Assembly (NCBI GenBank): GCA_000231825.2
Contig: JH720394.1
Span: 1 to 64,000, forward strand
DNA from: Tetrahymena elliotti 4EA
Lineage: Eukaryota > Ciliophora > Oligohymenophorea > Hymenostomatida > Tetrahymenidae
Direction: 5' to 3'
DNA: 64,000 bases
Below the pieces are notes generated by a model that ran no database searches, had not been told where the DNA came from, and saw only the letters and a program-made list of their open reading frames with translations. The position numbers and the translations under genes were made by a program. Positions 1-14,300 of this stretch are shown here, piece after piece (position 1 is the first letter of the stretch; each line of letters starts with the position of its first letter).

Positions 1-280
1 ATTAAGTAAGATAAGTTATTTTTTGAAAGATAAATTTTGTGAATTAAATTAATTTTTTATTCAATGTAAAAAATCAAAGTGAAAAGAAATTGAATTAAAA
101 TGCCTTTATTTATTTGTGAATAAAATTCTTTTTTTAAAAATTACTTTTTCGATGTTTTTACTATCTCTTATTTGTTAATAATAATACATTTACTAATATA
201 TATTTTGTATAAAAGATAGTAACTAGTAACTAATTATTTTTCAGAGTAATTTAAGATTTATATTTTTTGAATTAATTTTA

Positions 281-1570
281 TCAAACAAACTGCTTTTGAT
301 CAACTTTGCAAATGGGGCAAAGTTTATTTTTAATTAGCCAGTGGTTTATACATTTTTTATGAAACCTATGCAAGCAACCTAAAGTCTTTAACCATTAAAA
401 TTTTTCAAATTCATCAAGACATATAGAACACATGATTTAGTCTCTACTTAGTTTCTAATTTTTCTTAGGGTCATATTTGCATGTAGGAAAGATTTCAATT
501 TACTAATTATTTAAACCACCAGTATTAGATAAATCATGATCTTCAAATTGAGGTAATTATCCACCTGTATCTAAAATAGAATTTATTTGGTCATCTGTGA
601 AATTTATTTGATTTTATTTAGATTCTTCATAGTACCTATCTTCTTCTTCTTCTTACTAATATTCATCTTCTTCAATATTTTCTTCTTGTTCTTCATCTTC
701 AATATATAAATTTGAATCTTATTTTAATCTGCTTTCATTATCATTATGTATTTGTTGATTATTTTCTTCATGTTTCAATAAAACTATTGAATAATATCAA
801 GATTAAAATTTAAAAAATATAAGCTATTATAGAATAATTTACATCTATTAGTTTGAGGATCGAATAAAATTGACTCCTATTAATACAAATAATAATATTG
901 ATAACTAATTAATTAAAATGTTTTTAAATTTATGAATCAAAGTCAAAATTTTTTTACTCCTTAGCAAATAGCTTTGTGGTCTTCCTATAAAAATTGTGGA
1001 AAGCTTTAGTAACATTTATTACATGTAACTTATTAATTGAGCTGGAAACAACTTTATATATGATTATCTAATAGTTCTTAGGAGTTAAATTTTTCATTAC
1101 AAATGGTACATTAATTTTGCAAAGCATTAGAGAATGCCGCAAAGCCAACCATATTCAAGCTACTACTACTTTTTAAATTTAATAAAATCATATTAAATGA
1201 ATTCTTGTCACTATGAATTTATTCAATTTTGCAAATAAATATATTTGTTTAATTTTGAAAGCGATTTAAATGTAATTTAAGGAAAATTTCATTTTTTTTA
1301 TTGAAGAAATTACTTATTTTTATTATAGGTCTTCTCGCACTAGACTTCATGAATAATTTTACTGATAGAAGCAATATTTTTATTACAAAATTTGCATGGC
1401 TCTACTTTAAAAAGTGCAGAAAACATTCTTTTTAATATTTTTTTAGCTCTTAAATATTCTACGACTATTACAATTAAATTATCAGAAATATTGATGATTA
1501 ATTATTTTCTAAGGGTACTACTATCAAATCTCTATTAGATTTGCAAAAATATTATTATCTCAAAAATCAT
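281..1570 (-). CDS. Three C2HC zinc fingers plus RING-H2 protein, likely E3 ubiquitin ligase
   Basis: Four exons read in the ciliate code: 1314-1570, 958-1168, 843-876 and 281-783. The introns are 1169-1313, 877-957 and 784-842, all GT..AG. The phases agree across every junction and the sum is 1005 nt, giving 334 residues and a TGA stop at 281-283. Three C2HC fingers of the form C-x2-C-x11/12-H-x3-C lie at residues 59-78, 106-126 and 135-154. A Glu/Asp-rich linker follows. A canonical RING-H2 (C-x2-C-x14-C-x-H-x2-H-x2-C-x10-C-P-x-C) lies at 286-326, eight residues from the end. RING-H2 domains recruit E2 enzymes and transfer ubiquitin. The N-terminal fingers may select the target, but no target can be inferred. 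The start at 1570 is the first Met in the open frame; a Met at 1426 or an upstream exon is possible. TAA encodes a residue inside the RING, so standard-code translation would break it. The RING call is firm; the exon ends are hand-derived. Confidence 0.8.
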
Positions 1571-2367
1571 AAAATTGCATTTTTTTTTTACCTAATTATC
1601 ATCATTTTAGTAATTTATAGATTAATGTGAGTTATTTCCTATTGAATAATGCTGTACTAATCAAAAATTTTGTTCTGAAAATTTGATGAAAAATAGTAAT
1701 TAATAGGCAATTTTCTAAAATAGAAACAGCTCAGAAAAAATTATTTTAAAAGTTAAAAGTGTCATAAATCAAATTATTTCCTTTACTTAGAAAAAATTAA
1801 TAGTTTAATAGTAAAATAATAAAGTTTTTATGAAAGACTATAAAATACTAAAAAATTCAGAAAAAAAGAAATTTTAAATGGCAAACTAGTCATTTTTCTT
1901 ATTTTTAATTGATAGAATGTATTAGATAATTATTTCTTTATCTTAGAATTCATTAAGAATAGTAAAAATAAATATGTGATAAATATTGAATATTATTTTT
2001 TAAAGTTTAAGTTCAGCATTTTAATGGGTAGGCTGATGAAAAAATATTCTCTGATTTAAATTTTTTTAACTGAGTTTACTCATTCAATAATTTTTAATTT
2101 ATGATATAGTTTTTCATTTATTAAATTTTCTTTTAAGATGTTTCATATTAAGTTTAAATTTTTGCAAATAAAAATTACTTTTACAGAAAAAAAAACGATT
2201 TGTTTTTTATTAAGCAAACTATTTAAATAATTTTAATTTATATATCTAAAATCTTTGTAAGATATTAAAAAATAAGTTTAAAATTTTTAATTTAATTTAT
2301 AAATATTTTTTATCATAAAATTTACATAAATAATAAAAATATTTAAAGCAAGAAGATTATTTTTTGA
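1571..2367. other. Intergenic spacer, nothing recognised
   Basis: AT-rich sequence between the start of the RING gene and the TGA of giant gene A, both on the minus strand. It should hold the A 3' UTR and the RING-gene promoter. I saw no open frame with protein-like composition, no RNA gene and no notable repeat. Confidence 0.5.
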
Positions 2368-5300
2368 TCAATTATCTTATTTTGTGTCTTGATAGAATAT
2401 TTTTACACATAATTACTCTGAAGGATTATTTTTCATGTGTTTTATGAGTGCTTATGCAAGAGCTTAATTTACTTTTTAAGCATCTCTTAGCATTTAACAG
2501 GGGTCAGTGCCTATTTTAAAAATAAATAAAAGATTTAAATTAAAATTAATATGGAATTAGTTACTGTAATTGAAAATAGTTGTGAAGGAAATCTTTTTAA
2601 TTTCTGAATCAGAAAGCTTCTTAAATAAAGTCTCATCGTTATAGGCCATAACGTTAGTTGCTGATATATAAACATCATAATTAGCTCCATCTTTTAGATC
2701 ATCAAGTTTAATCTTAGCAATGAGAGTTTTAGGATCTGCCAAAACTTTAATTTTCCAATTTTGATTGATTTAGTTATTTTTTTAATCAACTCCTAATATT
2801 ATCTATTATGAAATAAAAGGATCAAGTATATAATTTTTTGTAGAATTTTAGAAACTCTTCCAATTAGAACTATTTATTAATACGTTTTGTTGATTAACTG
2901 ACTTTTCAACTACTTAAGCATAAACATATGCTGAGTCAAACATTTCGATTTAAATTACTGCATTATAAAACCCAACTGATTCTATAATAGGATTTCCAGC
3001 AAACTTAGGACCCTAAACATCATAGATAAAAGATTTTACAGGATAGTCTTACTACAAAACAATAGAAGGTAAATAATTAGACATCACAATGTTAAACAAG
3101 TTAGAATCATTTATATATGATGCTAAGTAATCATACATTTTTTATGGTGCCTAAACATTAGGAGCTATAACTGCTTCGTAAGTAATAAAGTTATTTCTTG
3201 ATATTTGCATATCTATAATTTCTTAGCTGGTTAAAATTTGTATTTGATTATTTTAAACTCTTAAGGCTTGAGCAAGTTAATTTATTAAGGTACTTTAATT
3301 TATTTAATAAGTAAGAGTAAATCTTATTACAGCTCCTAGCTATGCTGTCATTGTTTAGAAATTATATTGATAAACTTTTTTAGATAATCCAAATGCATTT
3401 TCACAAACAACGAAAAGAGAATAGCTAAAATCTGGTTTCAATCCAGATAAAATGATGTTAGCAGTATAATCAACATTATTTCCTACATTTCTATTTGTCA
3501 TAACTACTGAGTAGGCTAATTATTGCTATAGTAAATAAATCCCTTCTTTTATAACTTTTGGTTCAGGTTTTTAAGAATTTTAAAGGGTAAGGACATAGTA
3601 AATATTAGATGAGCAGCTTGTTATTACTTTGAGATTTGCATGATAGTTAGAAATTTCTATTTACACAACACTTAAAACTTCAGGTAAATTGATATTTTTA
3701 TTCGAAAGCATTACATTTTCAGATGGATCATAAAGAGTCTTACCTAAATCATAAGAATACAGATTTTGATCTGGTAAATTACTTTAAAAGTAAATCTTTA
3801 ATATGTTTAATGGCTTATGGATATTGCTCAAGGTAAAAACCAAGTATTTCTAGGGAGGATTAACTTTATAAATAAATTCTTATTAATATGAGCTTGTAGT
3901 GAAGCTCAAAATAATAGGCTTAACTATTACTTTGGCTAAGTAAGTAACTATAAAATTGAATTTTTAAGTTTTTTAGTCAATTAAAATAGAATCAGGTTAA
4001 ACACTTATCACATCCTATTTAAATAAATTAATAAATTTATTTATTCATTTGATTGTAATATTTTTTGGAAAAGGTTTTATGTTTAATTGATAAATAATAA
4101 AAGCAAGTTACTTTGAGATTTTAATCAAATTAGATACCAAAAACAAACTATTCAGATGTTTATTTTGTTAATCTTGCTGAGATTATTAATTCAGAATAAG
4201 TAAATCCATATTCAATAAAATCTTCTAGTATAATTGATGGCACAGCTTATTTTCTTGGGTTAAGGTTTTAAACAACGACTAAAAGTTTAGGAGGAGAAAT
4301 GTATTGATCTTCAGAGTTTTTAGATATTTCAGTTGAGCTTATTGTAGTGTATTCTATTTTGTTAAACTCTATCTTATGATTGCCATACTTTGCTCCATAA
4401 AGAACTTGGATCTTAAATAATTAAAGATAAATAAATAATTTTTGCATAAAATATGTGAAATACTTCAAATTATTTTATTGTCTGATGATCAAAGTTTTCA
4501 AAAGCTATTAAAGTAGGGTTAAATACTATATTTTTGTCTTCTGTTTTTGGCTCTAAAGAAATACTATTTGCTGGCTTTTCAATAGTGACATTAAAAGTAT
4601 AAACTAAACCTCTTATTAGGTTTGTAGGACCTTAATAACTAATGTCAAATTTATTTTTAACAAACTGAAGGCAAACACTTTGGTCTTCTTATTTCTTATT
4701 TTAAAAAATTTTTTCAATTTATATATTTAAATCTAAATGTTAAATTTACTGATGAATGAATAACAGTGTTCTAAACTAAATCTATAATCTTAAATTAGAA
4801 ATATTTATTTGTGGTTTAAGAAGATTAGCTACAGGGATCAAACATTTGAGGGTTTGTTAAATACTGAATAGAAAATGAGCTCAATAAAGAATTAATTGCT
4901 AATATTGTATCTTTAATAAAAATGTATTCTTTGTAAATCTAACATGAGCTAGTTTTGCTGCTATCATTTGATTTAAAACAAGTAATTTAGTTAGGTTATA
5001 AAGATATTTCATATTAATTTGGTAACTAAATTTGAATTCCATAATTAGAAGCTCTGTCATTTAGGATCCTTTATTTTACTGAACTTCTTTATTCACTAAT
5101 TATTTAAAAACTATCTTAAAAATTGTTAGATAAGAATTAAGTATTCTTTTAATTTTGAGTTGTTGTTGATTTTTTTAGAAAATTTAATAATGATTTTTAT
5201 TTTTTACCCTGAATTTTCTTCTTGAGAATTTGATATGGTAGATAATATCCTATCTTTACTTCTTAAATTTAGTTTAAATGTATACATGCTTAAATCTTTG

Positions 5301-8300
5301 ACCCTAATTTTATTAATAAATAATTAAAACTATTGTAATGTAATTGAAAATATAAATATACTATTTATTTAAAGCTGAAACTGAGATAACATCTAAAACA
5401 TTAGGAGAACTGCTTATCTTATATTTTAGATTGTCACTAAATACCCATATCATATCTCCTTAAGTACTGTGGATAATTCTTTTTATTTATAATTAGATAT
5501 CAAGAATAAAATTTAAATCTATTTAAAGCCAAATCAAAATTATTTTTTAAATTACTTGAAATTATTGTTTAGATTATTTCCAGGATTAAGAATGTTTCTG
5601 ATCAGAATGTAATTATATTTAATAGATTAATCTTATAAGTACATGCTCAATCCTTTTAATTCTTTAGAAAAAATTAGTTATATTTATTAAGATTAGAGTT
5701 TTTAATAAATTATTTTTACGTAAAATGTAGCTTAGAGATTTTTAACAGTCTATCTTATAGTATTTTGGGATTGGTGTTTAAGATAAAGTAATATTTGTTC
5801 TCATTTACAATAATTTTTGCATATCAAGATCTAATTCTATGGCATTTGATTATAGTAAAGAACACTCTAAGTTATTTCCTATTGAGGATGAAAAAGAATT
5901 TGGGAAGAATATATCAGTTTAATCCACATTTTTGCTGAACTTGAGTTGAGGTATCTAATTTTTGATATTAATATTGCCATTTATAAATATTTTTAATTAA
6001 TTTACCATAAAAACGTAAGTTGCAGATTCTCCAGAACTTAGAGGATAATTTTGTAATTATATTTAAGTATTAGCTTAGTAAGGTTGAGTATATATTACAT
6101 CTTTATCACTAATTATATCTACATACATATTCCTCAAAGTAATTGAATTAAAACTGTATGCATACTAGAAGGAATTTTTGTAAAAAGCTGCTGTAAACAT
6201 GAAAATACTACTGACAGTTTAAGGATTTTTAAGCATTATTAAAATAGAAAATTCTGTTTTTATTAAAATTTATTTGAGTTCAACATCTAAAATAATATTT
6301 CCATTTATATTTTATATTGAACAAGATTATCTAAATAATGTATCTTAATCAAGGCTAGCACACTAATGAGTACCTAAATTTTCTTCTATTCCATATTGCA
6401 AGGGCATAGTGATCCATAAATTACTTTTAAACCTCACAACACCATCACATATAAAAGTAAATTTATAAACTGAAGAAACAGAAATTTATCTGTACAAAGG
6501 ATCAACCGACTTTAATTATAAATTGTAAATTAAAATATTTTTTTAAAATCATAAACATTACCAGATTACAAGTGAAAGGCTAGAAGTACATAAGGAAAGG
6601 CATCTTGAAAGTAGTACTTCCAATAACCTATTGCAAGGAAGGTTAATTTGTATAAAATGTTTGCATTGCAAAATTATACAAAACTAAATTTTAAATGTTT
6701 GGATTAGTAATACCATAAATAACAACTGAGTATTATTAAATCTGAGATAAAAGAGTATTTACTAAGATTATATCCAGCCTATTACCTATTTATACAGTAC
6801 AAAATGATTTATTTGAAACATTATCAAATTCTCCTCCTGACAAATCACATCCACTCCACATAGATATTACACCTTCATAAGCACCATCAGGGAAGAAAAA
6901 GCTAATAGAACCATTTGGAGGAATGTAATGCCCTGTTATAAATGTAAATTTATAAGTTACATTAGTATCTCCTCCTGAAATAGAGCTAACTGCTTCAACC
7001 TTTACAAAAGGAATATTTGAAAAGGGCTAAATTACAAAATTATTTGGAAGCTTTCCAGTCATCTTATATTTTATTTTATGATTTTAATCTAAAACTACTC
7101 CATCAACACTATACGCTCCTGGTATTAGCATTTGATAATCAGGATTATTTATATTTGTTACAGTAAATGTTAAAGTAGAAACAGGAGAAGGCACGATTAT
7201 ACGAATATAGATGCTATCTGACTCAGGGAAAACATAAGTATTTATATCATTGTTTTGTATCTGTTAATATTTACCAATAAAATTTTTAGGGAATTTCAAG
7301 CCTACTAAATCTCCTAAATTTATTGTAGGATTTCCTGGGTAAGAAGGAGAGATAGTAATAGTAAAAGTGTATGATGTAGAGCTATAAACTATTGGATTAG
7401 TTGTTACAGTTATACTCATATTTTCAGGTACTAATGCAGTAGTACTGATTGTAGCTTATGGAATAAAAGCATTCAATATATATAAGTATCCTGAACAACC
7501 ATTACTAGGATAAAGAGTTTGTATTCCAACTTTAATTGTCATTAATTAGCCTTGTGATAATGACTATAAATTTGTTATGTAAATACTAATTGGGCTTTTT
7601 AGTGTTAAATAGGCTTCATATCCACTAACTACAATATTTGGCATATTTTCTGGGCTTGTTCCATGATTTAAGATGCAATTTAATTGATTTCCAGATAAAA
7701 CTTTCAATTCTAATTAAAATTTTTGAAAGTATAAATAAAATATCTTTTTTAAAAAAAATAAATAGAATAAGTTTAAATTTTCTTTGAGATTTACAGTTGG
7801 ATGATCATTTTTAATAATTTATTGCAAATAAAAGACAAATACCTTTAGAAGAGCACCCTAATTTTGCTCCATCTGGTAGACCAGTTCCAAGATCAAACTT
7901 ATATCCTTAATGAATATTCCAACCACCTCCAATAAACTCAAATAATATAACAATATTTGAAAATATGTTATTAGTCGAAGTTGAATTTTATCTTAAATAT
8001 CCTAAATTAATTTAATTTTAAAGTAAATCATCAATAATAAAATTAAGTTTAAGTTTTTTTGAGAGAAAAATTTAAAATAGTACCTATAGGTAGAACCTAG
8101 TCATTTAATGAAAATGTAATATGGAATAATTCATTTTGAAGCTCATTTAGAGGGTTAATTATGTTAAAGAAAACAAGATTTTAAGGTTAATAGAAGGTTG
8201 TGCCAATCACTTCAGTAATATTCATGTATTGTGTTTCAACAAGCTAGCCATTTGAATACATTTCTAAACCCATTAGATAATATTATCCTGGGTATGGAGG

Positions 8301-11300
8301 AGCTGTAAACAGCATATTTGTTTGAGAGTTGGATATTGTAACAATTTTCACAGAGTTATCATAGGGATTAGCAGGGATTAAAGTAAGTCTATTTTTACCA
8401 TTCCTTCTTTGTAATATACATGATTATATTGGTAGATTGATTGTTCCTAATATTGAGCAACTATCAAAATCTTCCTAGGGTGGAATCAAGAAATCATTAG
8501 GTACAGTAAAAATGAATTGATCAATTATATAATCGCTTTTCAAAGTACGAGGTCTAATTAGCATTTAAAATTCAACTTATTAATTAATTTTTGCTTATCT
8601 AAGATAGTAAGGCTAAGTGTAAAATCCTGCTGTGGCTAGGTTAGGCTAAGGTAAATATGATATCACCCAATTTACTTAGCATATTCCAACATGCATAAAA
8701 TCAAATAAATTTGATTAGTTATTCAAATCATAACAGTTATTTACACAGCTATAGATAACTATTTATGAACTGATATCGACAGTTGGAAGGTTTTAATCTA
8801 TAATAAACTTTAAATAAACTGTTAGATAAGCTCCCTTAAAGTTATATTTTGCTTCATTGTATTCAATTGTGTCTAATCTTGTTACTATTATAAATTCTGA
8901 ATAGACATTGCAGTCATATGGTATATTCTAAATTGTTTGCGGGGTTGTAGTAATATCAGCAATTTAGAAACTTGCTATGCAATAACCAGGAATAAAATTT
9001 TAGACAGAAATAGGTTTTTGAATTCTATAAACATTGACATGTCTATTATAGAACAATCCATATACATAAAGTTTAGCAGTATTTGTGTAACCTTCCCTTA
9101 AGAAATATGAAGGATTTATTGTTTAAGTATTAGTAAATTATCCGCAGATACCTATTTATATAAATACGTAAGATAATGAAATTAAAATTTTTAAAAATTT
9201 GAGAAAATACTTGGAGCGGATAGAGGAATAGATGGTATATAATATCCATATTTATTCATATTACATTGATAAATTAAATTAATCTTATTATTCTGATAAA
9301 TGACTACATTCATAATGCTTTGAGTTGCAGAACCCCACCTAAATATACCATTCTAAAGTCCATAAATATTAAAAGGATTTGATAAAGAGTATGGAGTATT
9401 TAAAATTTTTAGCAAGACCTAAATTTATTATGAAAAAAAGAATTAATCTATTCAAAAATTAATTAAAATAGTTAAATTTTTTAATAAATTAATTTACCAT
9501 ATTATAAGTGTTGTAATAAATACAAATGCCACCTTAAAAAACACAAACAGGATTATCTTCTAAATGATTTTTAGGATAAATGATAGAAACATAAGTTCCA
9601 ACAGGTAAAGATGTAACTGTTGATGTCGGGGTTGTAATTGAATGTTAAGGGGTAGGAGGATTACTTGTAAAATCTGGCACTTAACTTACAATACTTGAAA
9701 TAGATGTAAAAGAGCAAGTACCTAGAGTAACTGAAGAAGGAGATAATATAAAATAGCTATCTTCAGCATGATATTTTATACATAGTAAAGGACCATGATC
9801 ACTGCACTTATTCCTAAGTTAAATTTTAAGCCCAGCAGTTTAACCTTCTGTACTTGGATTCATTACATAAGGAATGATAATTGTTATTTGAGAATTTAAA
9901 AGAGCACCTAAAGGTAAAGGTATCCTAACAATAACTGGAGATTCAAATTAATTAGCTGTTCCTAATTATAAAATACAGTTCTATGGAGAGTTAGGATCCT
10001 AGTAATTTGTTGCAATAGTATAACTACATTATATTTTATTATTTTAATCATATGTAAGGCCTAAATCTATAGGAAAAACACTAAATAACCCATCATAAGT
10101 TAAAAATATTATCCATATCTCATCATTATTAACTGCTGCTACATTTAATGTAAATTATAAAATTAAAGTTGTTCTTGTTCCTGCTTCAGCAGTAAGAGGA
10201 GTTACTCTAAAGGTATCATCTAAATCTTCTCTTGGTTTAGTATAAACTTCATAGTATTTTTTCTCATAGTTAGCATTATTATCAAATGTAGTTAAATGGA
10301 AAACATAATAATTTGGTTATGGAATAAACACAGCTTTTCTTTCAATTTGATAGTTTAAAGTTGGGTGTGAAATAAGAGGTGAAACTAAATTTGAATCTAT
10401 TGCAAAAATAGTATCTTAATTAGCATTAATATCGTAATATGTTTAAAGATTTGGAAACAAACTAGGTATATAATCTATTTTTGAGGTAAACTATTTTGAA
10501 GGTGATGCAATTTGAACTGAGCTCTATGCTTCCATAAAATTTCTATCATTTTATTGATAATCAAAAACTGTGGAATGCAAATATTTAGAATATAATATAG
10601 CAGATGTATCTTAGCATAAATCAAAAGCGCTTGATACAGGAGGTAATGTTAAAGTTACTAATTTACCCTAATTTCTAGATAGTGCCATATTTCTCGTATT
10701 AATTAAGTATGACATTCTCAACCAATCATTAGAATAAGAAAAAACCTTAATTTTATCTAAAATAGCTAGCATTTACATTCCTTGTCCTAAATGAGTAATT
10801 GATGATTAAATAGCCATATAATTTATTATAGGGTAGTATTAACCCAAATATTAAGCTGAAATAGTTGCTGAAATTTAAGGCTATACTGATACAGAGCTTG
10901 TTGTTTAAATGAAAAGTTCAATTTGTACATTAGTTTATGTGGTAATAGCAGAAAACCCACTTATGACATACTCTTTTTAGGAAGATCTTTAACACATAAG
11001 AGATCCCTCATTAAATTAAATATTTGTAGTTATTGTACCAATAGGAGTTAAACCACTTAAGATAGTGCATTTTTCTTCAAATTAGGCTAAATTACTTTGA
11101 AGATTTATTAGAATACGACTGCCCTATGGAACTTATGGAGGGGTTTTTAATTTTAATGTAAATCTAGAAGTACTATATTAGCTAACATAACCAGAATTCC
11201 AATCTAATGTAGCTGTATTATCAGTTAAAGGATCCAAATTCTTAAAAATACTTGAAGGAGATGCAGTATAAACAGTTTGAGCTGTAGCTATTTTGTTGAC

Positions 11301-14300
11301 ATATACGAAAGAAAATCCATAAGGTTAAACAAAATTTAGTGTATTAAAGCTGTTAATTTAACAACTAGTAGGAATCATTGGAGATGGCAGACTTGGATTA
11401 GCTGGTATTGGATTAGGATAATTTGAGAAGAATAATAAATTTAGTGTTTTAAACATAATATATTCACATGGGCTAGTAGTTGTTCCTAAATTCTTGATAT
11501 CATCTCCACTAATACCAAAGTAATTGTTATTCCATTTGAGTAGTAAATTATTATTAGCTTTATCAAGACTCATATTTGTATCAAAATTGAAAGTTAAACC
11601 AGAGGATGTTTGTTATACTTTATTGTTTGTAAGATTCACTTTAAATGGTGTTGTTGTGCTAGTATCAGCTTAAACATTTGCGTAATTAATCCAATAAGAT
11701 GTTTCTTGAGTGATATATTATTAATTCTACACTAACATAAATGAAAGTCTAATTTAGATACTTGTTAGAGGAATGCTTGGCATTTAAATCATAGGAATGT
11801 ATAAATCATATGTAGTACCAGCAGTAAATTAATTGAAATTGCTGAAATCAGATAAGACAAACTAAATTCTAGACTATTCTATAGATAATGGTACTTTAGA
11901 ACCAAACATTGTTGTTATCATGCAATCATATGTCTAAGTAGATCCACCTAAAGTAGCTTTTAATATACATGAAAGACTTTTACCATTATAAAAAGGAGGA
12001 AGATTATCATTTTGATAAACTCCAGACGGGTTTAGAAGACCAATATCCTCAGAAAAATACTAGCTTTCTAGCTCTACTAGAAGGAATGACTCATAAGCAC
12101 TAGCTGAAAGAATGTTAGTTTACAACAAAGTTGTTTATGGTATAAAGTTTAGTCTGACCATGTCATATTAGTCTTAGGTTGTAGTAAAATGATAAATATT
12201 GAAATTTTAAAACATTTATGGACATGATTGATAGCTTGTATCAAAGAATTATTGACCAGTAGATTGAGATGATAATTGTAGTTAAAACTCATTGAATGTA
12301 AATGCAGAAGGCATATTAAAAAATTTGGGTGAATATCTTTCTTTTATTTCTAGTATGTAATAAGTTTAAGTGAGGTCAGTATCAGGTATCTAAAAAGTTA
12401 AAACACCTCCTGTGTATGTGCATAAACTTAATTTGTGTACATCTATTTATAATTTAAGTTGAGTAAAATTTTTTAATATAATAAGAATAATTATTTTGAA
12501 TATAAAATAAAAATAGTTGACTCAACAAAATTTATTTTCTCCAAACAAAAAATGTAATAATATTACCATAAGTAGTTAAAGGTTTAATTTCTTCATAAAA
12601 AACGCAGTATAGTTCATTTGAAGGATCCACAGGTTAATAAGCATTTGTGGGTATGATAGTAGAAGGTATGGAGATTTGTAAGAAATTTGAAGCTCCTTAT
12701 GAAACACCTAACTACAATTTGAGTCTAAATCTCAAATTGCTTATAGTTAATTATCTTTTTGCAAATTGTCTGACTTAGTAAATTTCATAATAAAGTGGAA
12801 AATGTTTACCTTAAATAAAGTCTAGTTAAATTAAGTTAGATGTTGATTGATAAGCTGTTAGAATATATGACTAATTGGGTAAATGCCCTTCTATAGGATA
12901 ATTAATTTCAGCAATTTTTTATGAATATGGAGTTTAAGTAATTTCATTTATTGTATATTTGATTGTTGCTCCATTTATGATAGCTTGTACATAAACTATG
13001 TAATCTAAATTAGTTTATTCAAACAGCTTACCTCTATAGTTAACTTAATAAATACCACCTAAATTCACTACTTGACATATTTAGTAGATATCATATATAT
13101 TATTACTAGAAATTTTAAAGAAACAGCGCTCTACTAATGTTACTCCTGCATTGAACTAAATTTATAATTACCAAACTTTTCTTTGTGAAATAAACAACGA
13201 ATTTATGTTATTTTTTATTTGAACTATCAAAGTCACTCTTTAACCATTTACTAATTATGAATCTGCTGATTAATCACCCTATTATTTAATTTTAGTATAT
13301 GATCAAGTAATTTAACCAAAAAAATTTACTAAAACTTGTAAAACAGAAAACTCTAAATCCCTCTAATCATAATCTGAAAAACTTTACTCTATTAAGCTAT
13401 AAATCTATTCTTATCTTGGCATATTTCCATCCATAGTTACTGGTTTTCCAGTATATGCAATTGCTTAAATATAAGGAGGATCTGGACTAGATGGAGGAGG
13501 GAGAAGAAGAGATGGCTGATAGTAATATTTTTAATTAGCCCATAAATTATCGGATTTAATTATTATTTTTAATTATGAGCCGCTTGGTAAATTAGGGGCA
13601 GAATAGAATAAAACTTAGTCATGCCTGCTAAACCATAAAGGAGATTAAAGATCACTGTTAAAATAGACTATAATAGTGTCTACAGTGTTCTTCTATGCTT
13701 AAACTATTCCACCATTTTCAAATCTTATTTCAACCTATTTATTAAACAAATTAATTTAATTATTCAAAATATAATTTACCTTTTATCCTGGCGAAATACT
13801 TTCATTATATCCAGTAGTATCAAAATTCCAAGTAAGTTCCCAAGTATTACTAACTCCAATCTACCCTATAGTTGTATCTGAAATGCTTGAAAGTGATATA
13901 GAAGCTTTAATTAAAATAGTTTGTTATGTCTCTTTAATTTTAAATATATTTACTTGGAGTTGGCGCAACTGTTGATCTCGGGTTAATTGTATCTACCAAA
14001 ATCATTTCTTTAATTTTTAGATGAAATTTTTAGTAATTGTATTGGTTTTCTGGATACCCAGTAATCTTTTAACGCGCAAGATAAAGATCAAATATAGCAT
14101 CAATACCAAGGTATTTTTGTGTAGGATTAGGCAGTTTTATATCAAAAGCAAATGATATTGTATTCATAACTTCTTTAAGATTCACATCTTCTACTCTCAA
14201 AACAGTTACAATCTTTTTTTAGACTGTAATTTTATAATAAAATAAAAATTTTGAATTTAATTGATAAAGAAACTTATTTTTTACATTCAACATTAAAGAC

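Noticed and set aside
11358..11573. Apparent small separate proteins (also at 38935-39150 and 16756-16980)
   Set aside because: These are pieces of long exons of the giant genes, cut off only because TAA and TAG were treated as stops.
6581..12798. Interpretation of the identical tracts as a transposon present twice
   Set aside because: The tracts are the exons and introns of two collinear paralogous genes, without terminal repeats or a transposase, and are flanked by homologous sequence on both sides.
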